NCBI GenBank assembly: GCA_026708565.1
Contig: JAPOUR010000039.1
Location: forward strand, 1 to 36,572
Length of the DNA: 36,572 nt
From: Candidatus Dadabacteria bacterium
Lineage (GTDB): Bacteria > Desulfobacterota_D > UBA1144 > Nemesobacterales > Mycalebacteriaceae
Direction of reading: 5' to 3'
Below the pieces are notes generated by a model. The model searched no databases. It had not been told where the DNA came from and saw only the letters and a program-made list of their open reading frames with translations. The position numbers were made by a program, and so were the translations under genes. Positions 24,715 to 32,331 of this stretch are shown piece by piece. Numbering within the stretch: position 1 is the stretch's first letter; each line of letters starts with the position of its first letter.

Positions 24715-25962
24715 TCACCCCATCTCCCACAAACAAGAAACCGGCGCCGCCCTCAGTCCTTTCTCAAACGAAACCGCCGCCTCTCCATCATAGAGTATCA
24801 CCCCGGCGGCAAACTTTCTTCCCGCCGCATCCCGCAACTTGCGGAGGGCTTTGAAATCCTTGTTTGTTACGGTTGAGGAGGCCTTTACCTCCACGCCGAA
24901 AATTCTGCCCTTGTGCTCAAGCACAATGTCAATCTCAACCCCGTCTTTGTCTCGGAAATGACTGAACCGCACCGCATCCTCATGGCAGTCCGCCTGCCGT
25001 CTTAACTCCTGATACACAAAGGTCTCAAGCATTTGTCCGAACGTCTCCCTGTCGTTCCAAAGCCCGGCACCGTCAAAGCCGAGCAGGGAGCAGGCAAGCC
25101 CCGTGTCGCCAATGTGCAGTTTCGGTGTTTTCACAAGACGGCTCAGCCGGTTGCTGTGCCACGGGGGCAACTCCTCAAGCAGGAAGATTTGCGACAACAG
25201 GCTTATATACTCGCGTATTGTGGGACGGCTCACCTGAAGCGGAGAGGCGAGGTCCGACACATTCAGCATCCGCGCCGTCTGTCCCGCTACCGCCGTCAGC
25301 AGGCGCAACAGGTCATCCGACCGTTTTATGCGCGACAGGTCGCGTATGTCTCTCTGAATAAGAGTGTCAATATAATCCGCATACCAGTCCGTCCGTCTGC
25401 GGGCGGTTTTGCGGGCAAGGGCCACAGGATAGCCGCCTGCTGCCACGCGACCGGCAAGTTTTTGCCCCAGACGGCGGTTTGCGGAACCCGCTTTGATCTT
25501 TCCGCCGAACAGGGCGGATAAAAAACGCGGCTCCCCTACCGCAATCTCCGCCTGCGACAGCGGATGCAGCCGGAGTATGCTGATGCGCCCCGCAAGAGAA
25601 TCGGCAAGTTTGGGCGTCAACATCACATTTGCCGAACCGGTGAGAATGAAACGCCCGGGCCTTCTGTCCCTGTCCACAGCCAGCTTCAAAGCCGTGAACA
25701 GACCCGGCACGCGCTGCACCTCGTCTAAAATAACTCTCTCCGGCAGGTCGGCCACATAACCCGCCGGGTCATTCGCCGCCGCTTTCATCTGAACATCATC
25801 GTCAAAACTGATGTATGCGTAGCCGTCCGCCTCTCCCGCCCGCCGCGCAAAGGTCGTTTTCCCGCACTGGCGGGGGCCGTGAACCAACGTTACGGGAGAA
25901 TCGGACAGACACTCCCGAAGCCTCGGCAAGAGATGGCGGTTATAAATTGTGTCTTTTTTCAT
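24715..25962 (-). CDS. AAA_14/DUF4143 family ATPase
   Basis: This 415-aa protein has an N-terminal AAA+ ATPase with Walker A GPRQCGKTT (29-37) and Walker B RVILDEVQR (about 76-84). A sensor follows in FILTGSANVM. The C-terminal DUF4143 domain contains DGVEIDIVLE and GVEVKAS (about 335-360), a PD-(D/E)xK-like nuclease core. The family is widespread, horizontally mobile and of uncertain role. The ATG (25960-25962) has no ribosome site and sits directly beside the repeat array, whose first two units form its promoter. It faces hsdS convergently with a 20-bp gap and no terminator. Confidence 0.9.
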   Translation of the reverse strand: MKKDTIYNRHLLPRLRECLSDSPVTLVHGPRQCGKTTFARRAGEADGYAYISFDDDVQMKAAANDPAGYVADLPERVILDEVQRVPGLFTALKLAVDRDRRPGRFILTGSANVMLTPKLADSLAGRISILRLHPLSQAEIAVGEPRFLSALFGGKIKAGSANRRLGQKLAGRVAAGGYPVALARKTARRRTDWYADYIDTLIQRDIRDLSRIKRSDDLLRLLTAVAGQTARMLNVSDLASPLQVSRPTIREYISLLSQIFLLEELPPWHSNRLSRLVKTPKLHIGDTGLACSLLGFDGAGLWNDRETFGQMLETFVYQELRRQADCHEDAVRFSHFRDKDGVEIDIVLEHKGRIFGVEVKASSTVTNKDFKALRKLRDAAGRKFAAGVILYDGEAAVSFEKGLRAAPVSCLWEMG

Positions 25963-25964
25963 AA

Positions 25965-26183
25965 CGGCTGATTGTAAGTTATCTTTCGGCTAATTGCAAG
26001 TTTATTTGCGTCTAATTGCAAGTATAACCCTCGGCTGATTGTAAGTTTATAGTCCGGCTGATTTTCATTTAGTATGCGTCTAATTGCAAGTTTGTTTGCG
26101 TCTAATTGTAAGTTCAGTATCCGGCTAATTGCAAGTTACACCTGCGGCTAATTGCAAGTTTCAGGGGCGGCTGATTGAAAGTT
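25965..26183 (-). repeat. Ten-copy array of a 16-bp motif at 22-23 bp spacing
   Basis: The 16-bp core reads CGGCTAATTGCAAGTT on the plus strand, with variants CGTCTAATTG and CGGCTGATTG. Copies start at 25965, 25987, 26009, 26032, 26055, 26077, 26099, 26122, 26145 and 26168, always 22 or 23 bp apart, about two turns of the helix. The 6-7 bp spacers vary freely, so the core is what is kept. Copy 5 is degenerate and copy 10 lies in the last codons of the SMUG2-like gene. On the minus strand every unit holds TTGCAA (like a -35) and TGCAAT or TACAAT (like a -10), with 17-18 nt from one unit's -35 to the next unit's -10. Confidence 0.92.
25971..25999 (-). promoter_or_regulatory. Promoter of the DUF4143 ATPase within the array, likely leaderless
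   Basis: Minus strand TTGCAA (25994-25999, unit 2) and TACAAT (25971-25976, unit 1) are 17 nt apart. The -10 ends 8 nt before the ATG at 25962, which predicts a leaderless mRNA. Confidence 0.5.
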
Positions 26184-26877
26184 TCTCAATAAACTCGCGG
26201 AGATGCCGCGCCGTGTGGCGGCTTTGGTATTGGACAACATAGCGCGGGTGGGGCAGGGGAATGATCTCGCCGAAATAGCCGCGCTCCGCATTCAGGGCTT
26301 GCAGGTATTCGCTGTTTTTGCCCATGCCGAGACACCATGCGACATCGCGCAGTATGGGCATGCTCATATAGCGCGACATCGCCTCATCTATGAGGGGCTG
26401 CACGGCGCGGGTGAGGGCTTTGGTCTCATAGTAGTTGCAGTTGACCCAGTTGCCGCGCGGGTTCTTTTTGACCAGCCCAAGCGGCAGCGGCGAGTTGATA
26501 TAAAAGTCGCCGTAAAACGCGCTTGCGCCGCCCCACGCCCGCACCACCTCATATATGAAAACCGATGAGGGCTCGCGGGTCGTAATGCCGCGCGAGTCTA
26601 TCCCCAGAGGGTCCGCAAGGCGGTGGCTGTCTGTGAACGGCACTCCGGTCAGCCCCGCTCCCAGCCGCCCCGGATTGATGCCTAAAATCAAATGCCGGGG
26701 GCGGGTGTCGGCGTAATACTTGCGGTAGAAATCCGCGCTTATGGGAAGCGCCTCGCCGCGCGCAAAAGGGTTCATCATCCTGTTGCCGGAAGGCAGCCGC
26801 GCCGCCCGGTCGCCCAGCGTTGCCAGATGCTCGTTTAGGGCGATTGCATGGTCTGCAAATGTGGTTTTTGTTTTCAA
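26161..26877 (-). CDS. SMUG2-like uracil-DNA glycosylase family protein (DUF4918 type)
   Basis: This 238-aa protein is of the uracil-DNA glycosylase superfamily. LILGINPGRLGAGLTGVPFTD is the motif-1 region (64-84), with G-I-N-P-G as in SMUG-type enzymes, and PLPHPRYV near the C-terminus is motif 2 with the His. It should remove uracil or related damaged bases from DNA. The start appears to be TTG at 26877, since no ATG lies in frame between the tRNA-Ser and residue 34; TTFADHAIALNEHL is the normal N-terminus. No Shine-Dalgarno is present. The stop overlaps the last unit of the repeat array. Confidence 0.82.
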   Translation of the reverse strand: MKTKTTFADHAIALNEHLATLGDRAARLPSGNRMMNPFARGEALPISADFYRKYYADTRPRHLILGINPGRLGAGLTGVPFTDSHRLADPLGIDSRGITTREPSSVFIYEVVRAWGGASAFYGDFYINSPLPLGLVKKNPRGNWVNCNYYETKALTRAVQPLIDEAMSRYMSMPILRDVAWCLGMGKNSEYLQALNAERGYFGEIIPLPHPRYVVQYQSRHTARHLREFIEKLSISRP

Positions 26878-26895
26878 GATTTTTGCGGCGCAAAA

Positions 26896-26987
26896 TGGCG
26901 GAGAGGATGGGATTCGAACCCATGAGGGAGCGTAAACCCCCTACACGCTTTCCAGGCGTGCACCTTCGGCCGCTCGGTCACCTCTCC
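26896..26987 (-). tRNA. tRNA-Ser (anticodon GGA)
   Basis: The minus strand folds into a class II tRNA: acceptor GGAGAGG/CCTCTCC, anticodon stem CACGC/GCGTG with loop CTGGAAA (anticodon GGA), a long variable arm, and T-arm ATGGG-TTCGAAT-CCCAT. The discriminator is G and CCA is encoded. Confidence 0.97.
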
Positions 26988-26997
26988 GTTTGCCGTC

Positions 26998-27384
26998 CTA
27001 CTCTGTCGCGGGCTCACAGCCGCATATATCTTCTCTTATGTAGGCAATGACGTTCCACGCGCCCTCGTCTCCGAGCACCCCTCCCCACGGGGGCATCATC
27101 GCGGACTTGCCGACCGCCATGCCGCCTTTGGTTATAACCTCAAACAAATACTCGTCCGTCAATGTTGACAGATATTCCGCATCGCTCAGATCTCTGGGCT
27201 TGGGGGTGAGAGCCGCAGACGCAATGCCGTCTCCCTTGCCGCCCTCGCCGTGACACGAGGCGCAGACCGTTATGAAAGACTGTTTGCCCGCCTCGCCGTC
27301 CCCCTTTGCCGCAAACGCGTCCGCGCAAGCAAACACCGCCGCAAAGACGGCAAGAAAAGCGAATGTGGCGTTTTTTCCTTTCAT
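26998..27384 (-). CDS. Small periplasmic c-type cytochrome
   Basis: This 128-aa protein has a signal peptide (about 1-26, ending AFA) and one class I cytochrome c domain. Heme is bound at CASCH (41-45), and the likely axial Met is in SAMMPPWGG. It should carry electrons in the periplasm, perhaps to an oxidase; the partner is not in the window. The ATG at 27384 is preferred over an in-frame TTG 18 nt upstream because it opens the signal peptide and has GGTGA 9 nt before it. It lies between two tRNA genes. Confidence 0.88.
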   Translation of the reverse strand: MKGKNATFAFLAVFAAVFACADAFAAKGDGEAGKQSFITVCASCHGEGGKGDGIASAALTPKPRDLSDAEYLSTLTDEYLFEVITKGGMAVGKSAMMPPWGGVLGDEGAWNVIAYIREDICGCEPATE

Positions 27385-27436
27385 TGATAAATCACCGCGC
27401 AACAGGATAATTAACTTCCGTCATATTTCCAGTTCC

Positions 27437-27518
27437 GGGCGGGTGGCGAAATGGCAGACGCGACGGATTCAAAACCCGTTGGGCAACCCCCGTGAGGGTT
27501 CGACTCCCTCCCCGCCCA
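27437..27518 (+). tRNA. tRNA-Leu (anticodon CAA)
   Basis: This is a class II tRNA: acceptor GGGCGGG/CCCGCCC, D-stem GCG/CGC, anticodon stem ACGGA/CCCGT with loop TTCAAAA (anticodon CAA), variable stem GGG-CAA-CCC, and T-arm GAGGG-TTCGACT-CCCTC. The discriminator is A, as tRNA-Leu requires; CCA is not encoded. The last anticodon-stem pair is A31-C39, a mismatch. Confidence 0.95.
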
Positions 27519-27520
27519 CT

Positions 27521-28672
27521 TCAGTAACGGGGTATGGACGGGTCAAATTTTTCCGCCCATTCATCTATTCCGCCTTTAAGGCTTTTGACTTTTGTGAAGC
27601 CTTTTTCAATCAGCAACTCCGCCGCCTTGAGGCTTCTGCCGCCGTGGTGGCAATGGATGACTATGCTGTCGGCGGAGTCCAGCTCCCCCATCCTCCCCTC
27701 TATCTCGGACAGGGGCAGCAGAACAGAGCCCTCTATCCGGCAGATTTCATGTTCGTGCGGCTCTCTCACATCCACAAGTTTGGGGCTGTCGCCGCCGTTC
27801 CAGAGTTTTCTGAATTCCTCAACGCTGATTTCATTCTCGCCCACGGCGCTCTGCGCGATGCTCTCGTCTCCGACGGGTATGCCGCAAAACTGCTCGTAGT
27901 CTATGAGTTCGGTAACGGTCGGCGCGTCTCCGCATATCGGGCACGACTTGTCTTTGCGGAGTTTCATCTCCCTTGGCGACATCTCAAGGACGTCTATGAA
28001 GAGCAACCTTCCGACAAGCGGCTCTCCCGTGCCGAGGATGAGTTTGACGGTTTCCGCCGCCTGCATTGCGCCCACTATGCCGGGCAGAACGCCCAGCACG
28101 CCGCCTTCGGCGCAACTGGGAACAAGGCCGGGCGGGGGCGGTTCGGGATACAGGCATCTGTAGCACGGGCCCCTTTTGGCGTCAAAAACGCTCACCTGCC
28201 CCTCAAAGCGGAAAATGCTTCCGTAAACATTGGGCTTGCCAGAAAGAACGCAAGCGTCATTCACAAGGTAGCGGGTGGGGAAATTGTCCGTCCCGTCCAC
28301 CACCACATCGTAGCCGCCGATTATCTCCATCGCGTTGCCGGATGACAGTCTCTCATTGTGAATGGTAACTTGCACATCGGAATTGAGGTCGCCTATTCTC
28401 TTTTTTGCGCTCTCCGCCTTCAGTTGGCCGAGAGTGCTTTCGCCGTGAATTATCTGCCTCTGAAGGTTGCTGAAATCAACCACGTCAAAATCCACTATCC
28501 CTATGTTGCCGACCCCGGCGGCGGCAAGATAAAGCGCCAGCGGAGAGCCGAGCCCTCCCGCCCCTATGCACAACACCCGCGCCCCGAGCAGTTTTTTCTG
28601 CCCTTCGGGACCGACCTCCGGAAGTATCAAATGCCTTCCGTATCTGCTTGCCTGTTCTTTGGTAAGTTCCAT
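27521..28672 (-). CDS. moeB: MoeB/ThiF-type sulfur-carrier adenylyltransferase fused to rhodanese
   Basis: This 383-aa E1-like enzyme adenylates the C-terminal glycine of a small sulfur carrier (MoaD, ThiS or CysO type), and its rhodanese domain can supply the sulfur, as in MoeZ and MOCS3. The ATP-binding loop is GAGGLGS (37-43). Zinc Cys pairs are CYRC and CPIC, with the acceptor Cys in LVPSCAEGG. The rhodanese domain (about 275-383) has the active loop HCHHGGRS. The frame runs open to 29050, but ATG 28672 is right: AGGGG lies 5 nt upstream and the standard N-terminus begins there. Which carrier it serves is not shown. Confidence 0.92.
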   Translation of the reverse strand: MELTKEQASRYGRHLILPEVGPEGQKKLLGARVLCIGAGGLGSPLALYLAAAGVGNIGIVDFDVVDFSNLQRQIIHGESTLGQLKAESAKKRIGDLNSDVQVTIHNERLSSGNAMEIIGGYDVVVDGTDNFPTRYLVNDACVLSGKPNVYGSIFRFEGQVSVFDAKRGPCYRCLYPEPPPPGLVPSCAEGGVLGVLPGIVGAMQAAETVKLILGTGEPLVGRLLFIDVLEMSPREMKLRKDKSCPICGDAPTVTELIDYEQFCGIPVGDESIAQSAVGENEISVEEFRKLWNGGDSPKLVDVREPHEHEICRIEGSVLLPLSEIEGRMGELDSADSIVIHCHHGGRSLKAAELLIEKGFTKVKSLKGGIDEWAEKFDPSIPRY

Positions 28673-28694
28673 TTTCCCCTCACAAAACCGCCTT

Positions 28695-28723
28695 AATATC
28701 ACACCCGCGCCCCGTGTTGTCAA
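28695..28723 (-). promoter_or_regulatory. Promoter of the moeB-like gene
   Basis: Minus strand TTGACA (28718-28723) and GATATT (28695-28700) are 17 nt apart, 22 nt before the ATG. The -35 is perfect, the -10 matches 4 of 6. Confidence 0.5.
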
Positions 28724-28771
28724 CGCGCCGCAGGGTTTGCAAGCCCGCCCGATAACGGGAAGCATAAAGCC

Positions 28772-29614
28772 GTGCCGCGTCTTTACATAGTAGCCACCCC
28801 GGTCGGAAACCTTGAGGACATCACCTTCAGGGCGGCGCGAATTCTCAAAGAGGCCGCCGCCGTGGCGTGCGAAGACACAAGGGTAACCCGCAAACTGCTG
28901 ACAAAATACGGAATTAAAACCCGCCTCATATCGTGCCACGAGCACAACGAGGCGCGGGCGGCTGCGCGAATAGTCGGCATACTCAAAGACGGGGGGGACG
29001 TCGCCCTTGTTACGGACGCGGGAACGCCTCTGCTTTCCGACCCCGGGCACAGGGTTGTGGCGCGGGCGGCGGAGAACGGCTTTGAGGTCTCGCCCGTGCC
29101 GGGCGCGTCCGCGCTTCTTTGCGCCCTTGCCGTTTGCGGGCTTCCGTTTTCGGGGTTCACCTTTCTGGGCTTTCTTCCGCGAGGCCGGGCGCGCGCCCTC
29201 AGGGCGCTTGAGGAAGCCGCGTCTTCCCCCCGCCCGTTTGTGGTTTACGAATCGCCGAAGAGGGCGGCGTCCGCGCTTAAACTGATAATTGAGGCGGCGG
29301 GAGATCGCCCGGCGGCGCTGTGCCGGGAAATGACCAAGATTTACGAAGAGGTTTTGCGCGGGCGGCTGTCCGAGTTGTCGGACGGTCTTGCGGGGCGGGA
29401 GACGCTGAAGGGCGAGGTGGTGATAGTGGTCGGCGGCCCCGAAGAGGGGAGGGCGTCTCTTGAAAAAGATGAGATAAAGGCGCGCCTTGCCGCGCTTAAA
29501 GAAGGGGGCGCGGGTTTCAGGGAGGCGGTTGCCGGGGTTTCCGGAAGCGCCTCAAAAAACGCCGTTTACAATCTCGCCCTTGAAGTGTGGGGCAGGGGGG
29601 CGCGCAAAGACTAA
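28772..29614 (+). CDS. rsmI: 16S rRNA 2'-O-ribose C1402 methyltransferase
   Basis: RsmI methylates the ribose of C1402 in the ribosomal P site (EC 2.1.1.198). The 280-aa chain begins PRLYIVATPVGNLEDITFRA, the strict family start. CEDTR, LVTDAGTPLLSDPG and PGASALLCAL follow from the tetrapyrrole-methylase fold, then FLGFLPR and YESPKR. The C-terminal extension ends SKNAVYNLAL. The start is GTG (28772-28774), with GGGA 10-13 nt upstream. The stop overlaps the gatA stop by four bases. Confidence 0.96.
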   Translation: MPRLYIVATPVGNLEDITFRAARILKEAAAVACEDTRVTRKLLTKYGIKTRLISCHEHNEARAAARIVGILKDGGDVALVTDAGTPLLSDPGHRVVARAAENGFEVSPVPGASALLCALAVCGLPFSGFTFLGFLPRGRARALRALEEAASSPRPFVVYESPKRAASALKLIIEAAGDRPAALCREMTKIYEEVLRGRLSELSDGLAGRETLKGEVVIVVGGPEEGRASLEKDEIKARLAALKEGGAGFREAVAGVSGSASKNAVYNLALEVWGRGARKD

Positions 29615-31077
29615 ATCCCCGAAGGGCGAAGCCCGTCAAACCTTCCGGTTGATTCCAGCGCGCGGGCGGCCCTGATGACGGTTTGCTCGTCAAACCGCCT
29701 TCCGATGATTTGAGCGCCTATGGGAAGCCCCGATTTTGTGAGCCCGCACGGGACGGAAATTGCGGGAACGCCCGCGATGTTGGCGGGGATGGTGAGCGCG
29801 TCCGACAGATACATCTTTATCGGGTCGCCCGTTTTTTCGCCCAGTTTGAAAGCCGCCTCCGGCGCGGTGGGCGTCATTATCAGGTCCGCCTTTTCAAATG
29901 CGGTGTAGAACTCTTCGGTGATAAGGGTTTTGACCTTCTGCGCCTTGAGATAGTAGGCGTCGTAATACCCCGAAGAAAGCGCGTGCGTGCCGAGCATTAT
30001 CCTTCTCTTCACCTCTTCGCCGAACCCCTCGCTCCGGCTTTTGACGATCATCTCCTCAAGGGACTGCGCATCCCCGGCGCGCCTTCCGTATCTTACGCCG
30101 TCATATCTGGCAAGGTTTGAACTCGCCTCGCACGGGGCGATTACATAGTAGGCGCTCACCGCGTATCCGGTGTTGGGCATGGAGACGTCCACTATTTCCG
30201 CGCCGAGGGATTCCATGTCTTTGAGCGCCTCGCGCACGCAGTTTTCCACCTCTCCGTCCATGCCGCCGATGTTGAAATACTCGCGCGGCGCGGCGATCTT
30301 CAGCCCCCGAACTCCGCCGTTGAGTTCCGCAATGAGGTCCGGCGCGGGCGTGTCGCGGGAGGTGGAGTCTTTTTCGTCAAAACCGGAGATTGCGCCGAGC
30401 AGGATTGCGGCGTCTTCAACGGAGCGGGCAAGGGGCCCCGCCTGGTCAAGCGATGACGCAAACGCGACCATTCCGAACCTGCTCACCCTTCCATAGGTGG
30501 GCTTCATTCCCACCACGCCGCAAAACGCCGCCGGCTGCCTGATTGAGCCGCCCGTGTCCGTGCCGACCGCCCCGCAGCACATTTCCGCCGCAACCGCCGC
30601 CGCGCAACCGCCGCTTGAGCCGCCCGGAACTCTTGCCGTGTCCCACGGGTTTTTTACCGCCCCGAAATACGATGTCTCGTTTGAAGAGCCCATGGCGAAC
30701 TCGTCCATGTTGTTTTTTCCGATTATCACCGCGCCCGCCCGCCTCAGCCGTTCGGCAACGCCGGAGTCATAACCGGGAACGAAATTTTCAAGAATCCTTG
30801 AGCCGCAGGTAAGGGGCATGCCGCTCACCGCGAACAGGTCTTTAAGCGCCACGGGAACGCCGTGAAGCGCCCCCCGCGCTCCGCCCGCCGCAATCTCTTT
30901 TTCCGCAACTTTTGCGGCGGCAAGCGCCGCGTCCGCGTCAAATCCGATAAAGCAGTTCAGTTCGCCGTCAATTCCGGCTATGCGCTCCGCCGCCGCGCGG
31001 ACAAGGTCTGTCGGGGAGGCTTCCCCCGCCTTTATGAGCCGCGCCGCTTCGGCTATGCCCGGAAAACTGTCTTTCAC
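29611..31077 (-). CDS. gatA: Asp/Glu-tRNA amidotransferase subunit A
   Basis: GatA is the glutaminase/amidase subunit of GatCAB, which turns Glu-tRNA(Gln) or Asp-tRNA(Asn) into the correct aminoacyl-tRNA. The 488-aa chain has the amidase signature, and the Ser-cisSer-Lys triad falls at Lys 79, Ser 154 and Ser 178, the same numbers as in well-studied GatA proteins. The start is a GTG overlapping the gatC stop (GTGA). GatB lies upstream in the same series of genes, split off by carA and gshB. Confidence 0.97.
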   Translation of the reverse strand: MKDSFPGIAEAARLIKAGEASPTDLVRAAAERIAGIDGELNCFIGFDADAALAAAKVAEKEIAAGGARGALHGVPVALKDLFAVSGMPLTCGSRILENFVPGYDSGVAERLRRAGAVIIGKNNMDEFAMGSSNETSYFGAVKNPWDTARVPGGSSGGCAAAVAAEMCCGAVGTDTGGSIRQPAAFCGVVGMKPTYGRVSRFGMVAFASSLDQAGPLARSVEDAAILLGAISGFDEKDSTSRDTPAPDLIAELNGGVRGLKIAAPREYFNIGGMDGEVENCVREALKDMESLGAEIVDVSMPNTGYAVSAYYVIAPCEASSNLARYDGVRYGRRAGDAQSLEEMIVKSRSEGFGEEVKRRIMLGTHALSSGYYDAYYLKAQKVKTLITEEFYTAFEKADLIMTPTAPEAAFKLGEKTGDPIKMYLSDALTIPANIAGVPAISVPCGLTKSGLPIGAQIIGRRFDEQTVIRAARALESTGRFDGLRPSGI

Positions 31078-31364
31078 TCCACCACCCTCGGCACGGAGAA
31101 AAAGCCGTCCGCAGACTCAGGAGCGCCTGCGGTTGCGCCTTCGCTTTTTTCCGCCGCGGCGTCCTCCCTCAGCCGCGCTTTCGTTTCAAGCGCGTGAGAG
31201 GCGGGCTCAACCCCACCCGTGTCAAGCCCGTTCAGGTTTTCCATGTATTCAAGAATTTTCGCCAGATAGGAGCGAAACCGCTCCGTCTCCTCTTCGTCAA
31301 ACCGGAGCATTGCGAGTTTTGCCGCATTTTCCACTTCGTCTTTTGTGATTTTTTCCTTTGTCAT
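31074..31364 (-). CDS. gatC: Asp/Glu-tRNA amidotransferase subunit C
   Basis: This 96-aa GatC stabilises GatA-GatB. The helical N-terminus (ITKDEVENAAKLAMLRFDEEE) and the C-terminal DGFFSVPRVVE are the family hallmarks. The ATG overlaps the gshB stop by four bases and the stop overlaps the gatA GTG by four. Confidence 0.95.
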   Translation of the reverse strand: MTKEKITKDEVENAAKLAMLRFDEEETERFRSYLAKILEYMENLNGLDTGGVEPASHALETKARLREDAAAEKSEGATAGAPESADGFFSVPRVVE

Positions 31365-32326
31365 TTTCCCTTCCGCCGGATGAGGTCTTCGGCGAAATCC
31401 ATTATATCGGACTCCAGCCGCGCGCCCTCAAGCCGGTTGATTTCGCGCACGCATGTCGGGCTGGTGCAGTTGATTTCCGTAAGCATGCCGCCCACGATGT
31501 CTATTCCCGCCAGATATATGCCCGCCCGCCGCAAATGCCCGCCGAGCGCGCCGCATATCTCCCTGTCTCTTTCCGTTATCTCCGTCTTCGCCGGGCTTCC
31601 GCCGGAGTGAAAATTGCAGATAAAACCGCCTTCCGGCGGAAGCCTGAGAACCGCCCCGACGGGCTCGCCGTCAAGCATGATGATCCGTTTGTCCCCCCCT
31701 GAGACCTCGCGTATGAACTCCTGCGCCATAACAAAAACCCGCCCGCCGCCGGTCGCTTTCCCTATCAGTTGCCGCGCGTCCGCGCCGGTCTCAATCCGGA
31801 CGATTCCCTCTCCGCCGAAACCGTCAAGCGGTTTGACGACTATTTTTTTCTTTTCGGCGAGGAACTCCTCAATCCTTTCCGTGTCTTTTGAGACAAGCGT
31901 GTCGGGCATGAAGCGCGCGAATTCAAGCGCGCTTAATTTTTCGTTTGATTTCCTTATCGCGTCCGGCCGGTTGATGACGGCGGCTCCGCGTTTTTCCGCA
32001 AGCGAGAGGATGTGCGTCAGATACACGTAGTCCATGTCAAACGGCGGGTCTTTTCTCATCCAGACCGCGTCCATCTCTCCGAGGTTTGCTTCTTCGGGCG
32101 CGTCTGTGCGGAAAAGTCCGCTCATGTCTTTTGCATCGTCCGGCGGCTCGCTCACGCGTATGCGCCGGGCGGAGCAGAGAGGGGCGTCTCCCCGCGCCGC
32201 AAGCGTTTCGGGCTTCACGTAATAAACCCCGTGCCCGCGCCGCTGAGCCTCAAGCATCAGGACAAGCGTGGTGTCAGTCGCCGGGTTCAGAGACTCCGGC
32301 GGGTCCATTATGAATGCCATGTTCAT
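31361..32326 (-). CDS. gshB: Glutathione synthetase
   Basis: GshB is an ATP-grasp ligase that joins gamma-glutamylcysteine and glycine (EC 6.3.2.3). The 321-aa chain has the proteobacterial-type N-terminus (FIMDPPESLNPATDTTLVLM), RKDPPFDMDYVY, NRPDAIRKSNEKLSAL and the ATP-grasp VVKPLDGFGGEGIVR. The metal and substrate loop is EINCTSPTCVREI, where most relatives have V and G instead of the two Cys. No gshA is in the window. It starts 5 nt after the carA stop and overlaps gatC by four, so it is part of the carA-gshB-gatC-gatA series. Another ATP-grasp specificity is possible but less likely. Confidence 0.9.
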   Translation of the reverse strand: MNMAFIMDPPESLNPATDTTLVLMLEAQRRGHGVYYVKPETLAARGDAPLCSARRIRVSEPPDDAKDMSGLFRTDAPEEANLGEMDAVWMRKDPPFDMDYVYLTHILSLAEKRGAAVINRPDAIRKSNEKLSALEFARFMPDTLVSKDTERIEEFLAEKKKIVVKPLDGFGGEGIVRIETGADARQLIGKATGGGRVFVMAQEFIREVSGGDKRIIMLDGEPVGAVLRLPPEGGFICNFHSGGSPAKTEITERDREICGALGGHLRRAGIYLAGIDIVGGMLTEINCTSPTCVREINRLEGARLESDIMDFAEDLIRRKGK

Positions 32327-32331
32327 AACTT

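Noticed and set aside
25965-26183. CRISPR array
   Set aside because: The cores are only 16 bp, spacers are 6-7 bp, and there are no cas genes.
16787-26987. A complete integrated element with ends at the 4.5S RNA and tRNA-Ser genes
   Set aside because: I found no integrase and no direct repeat of either RNA gene's 3' end at the other border.
27272-28345. 357-aa plus-strand ORF
   Set aside because: It covers a tRNA and is antisense to the cytochrome and MoeB-like genes; composition is that of a shadow frame.
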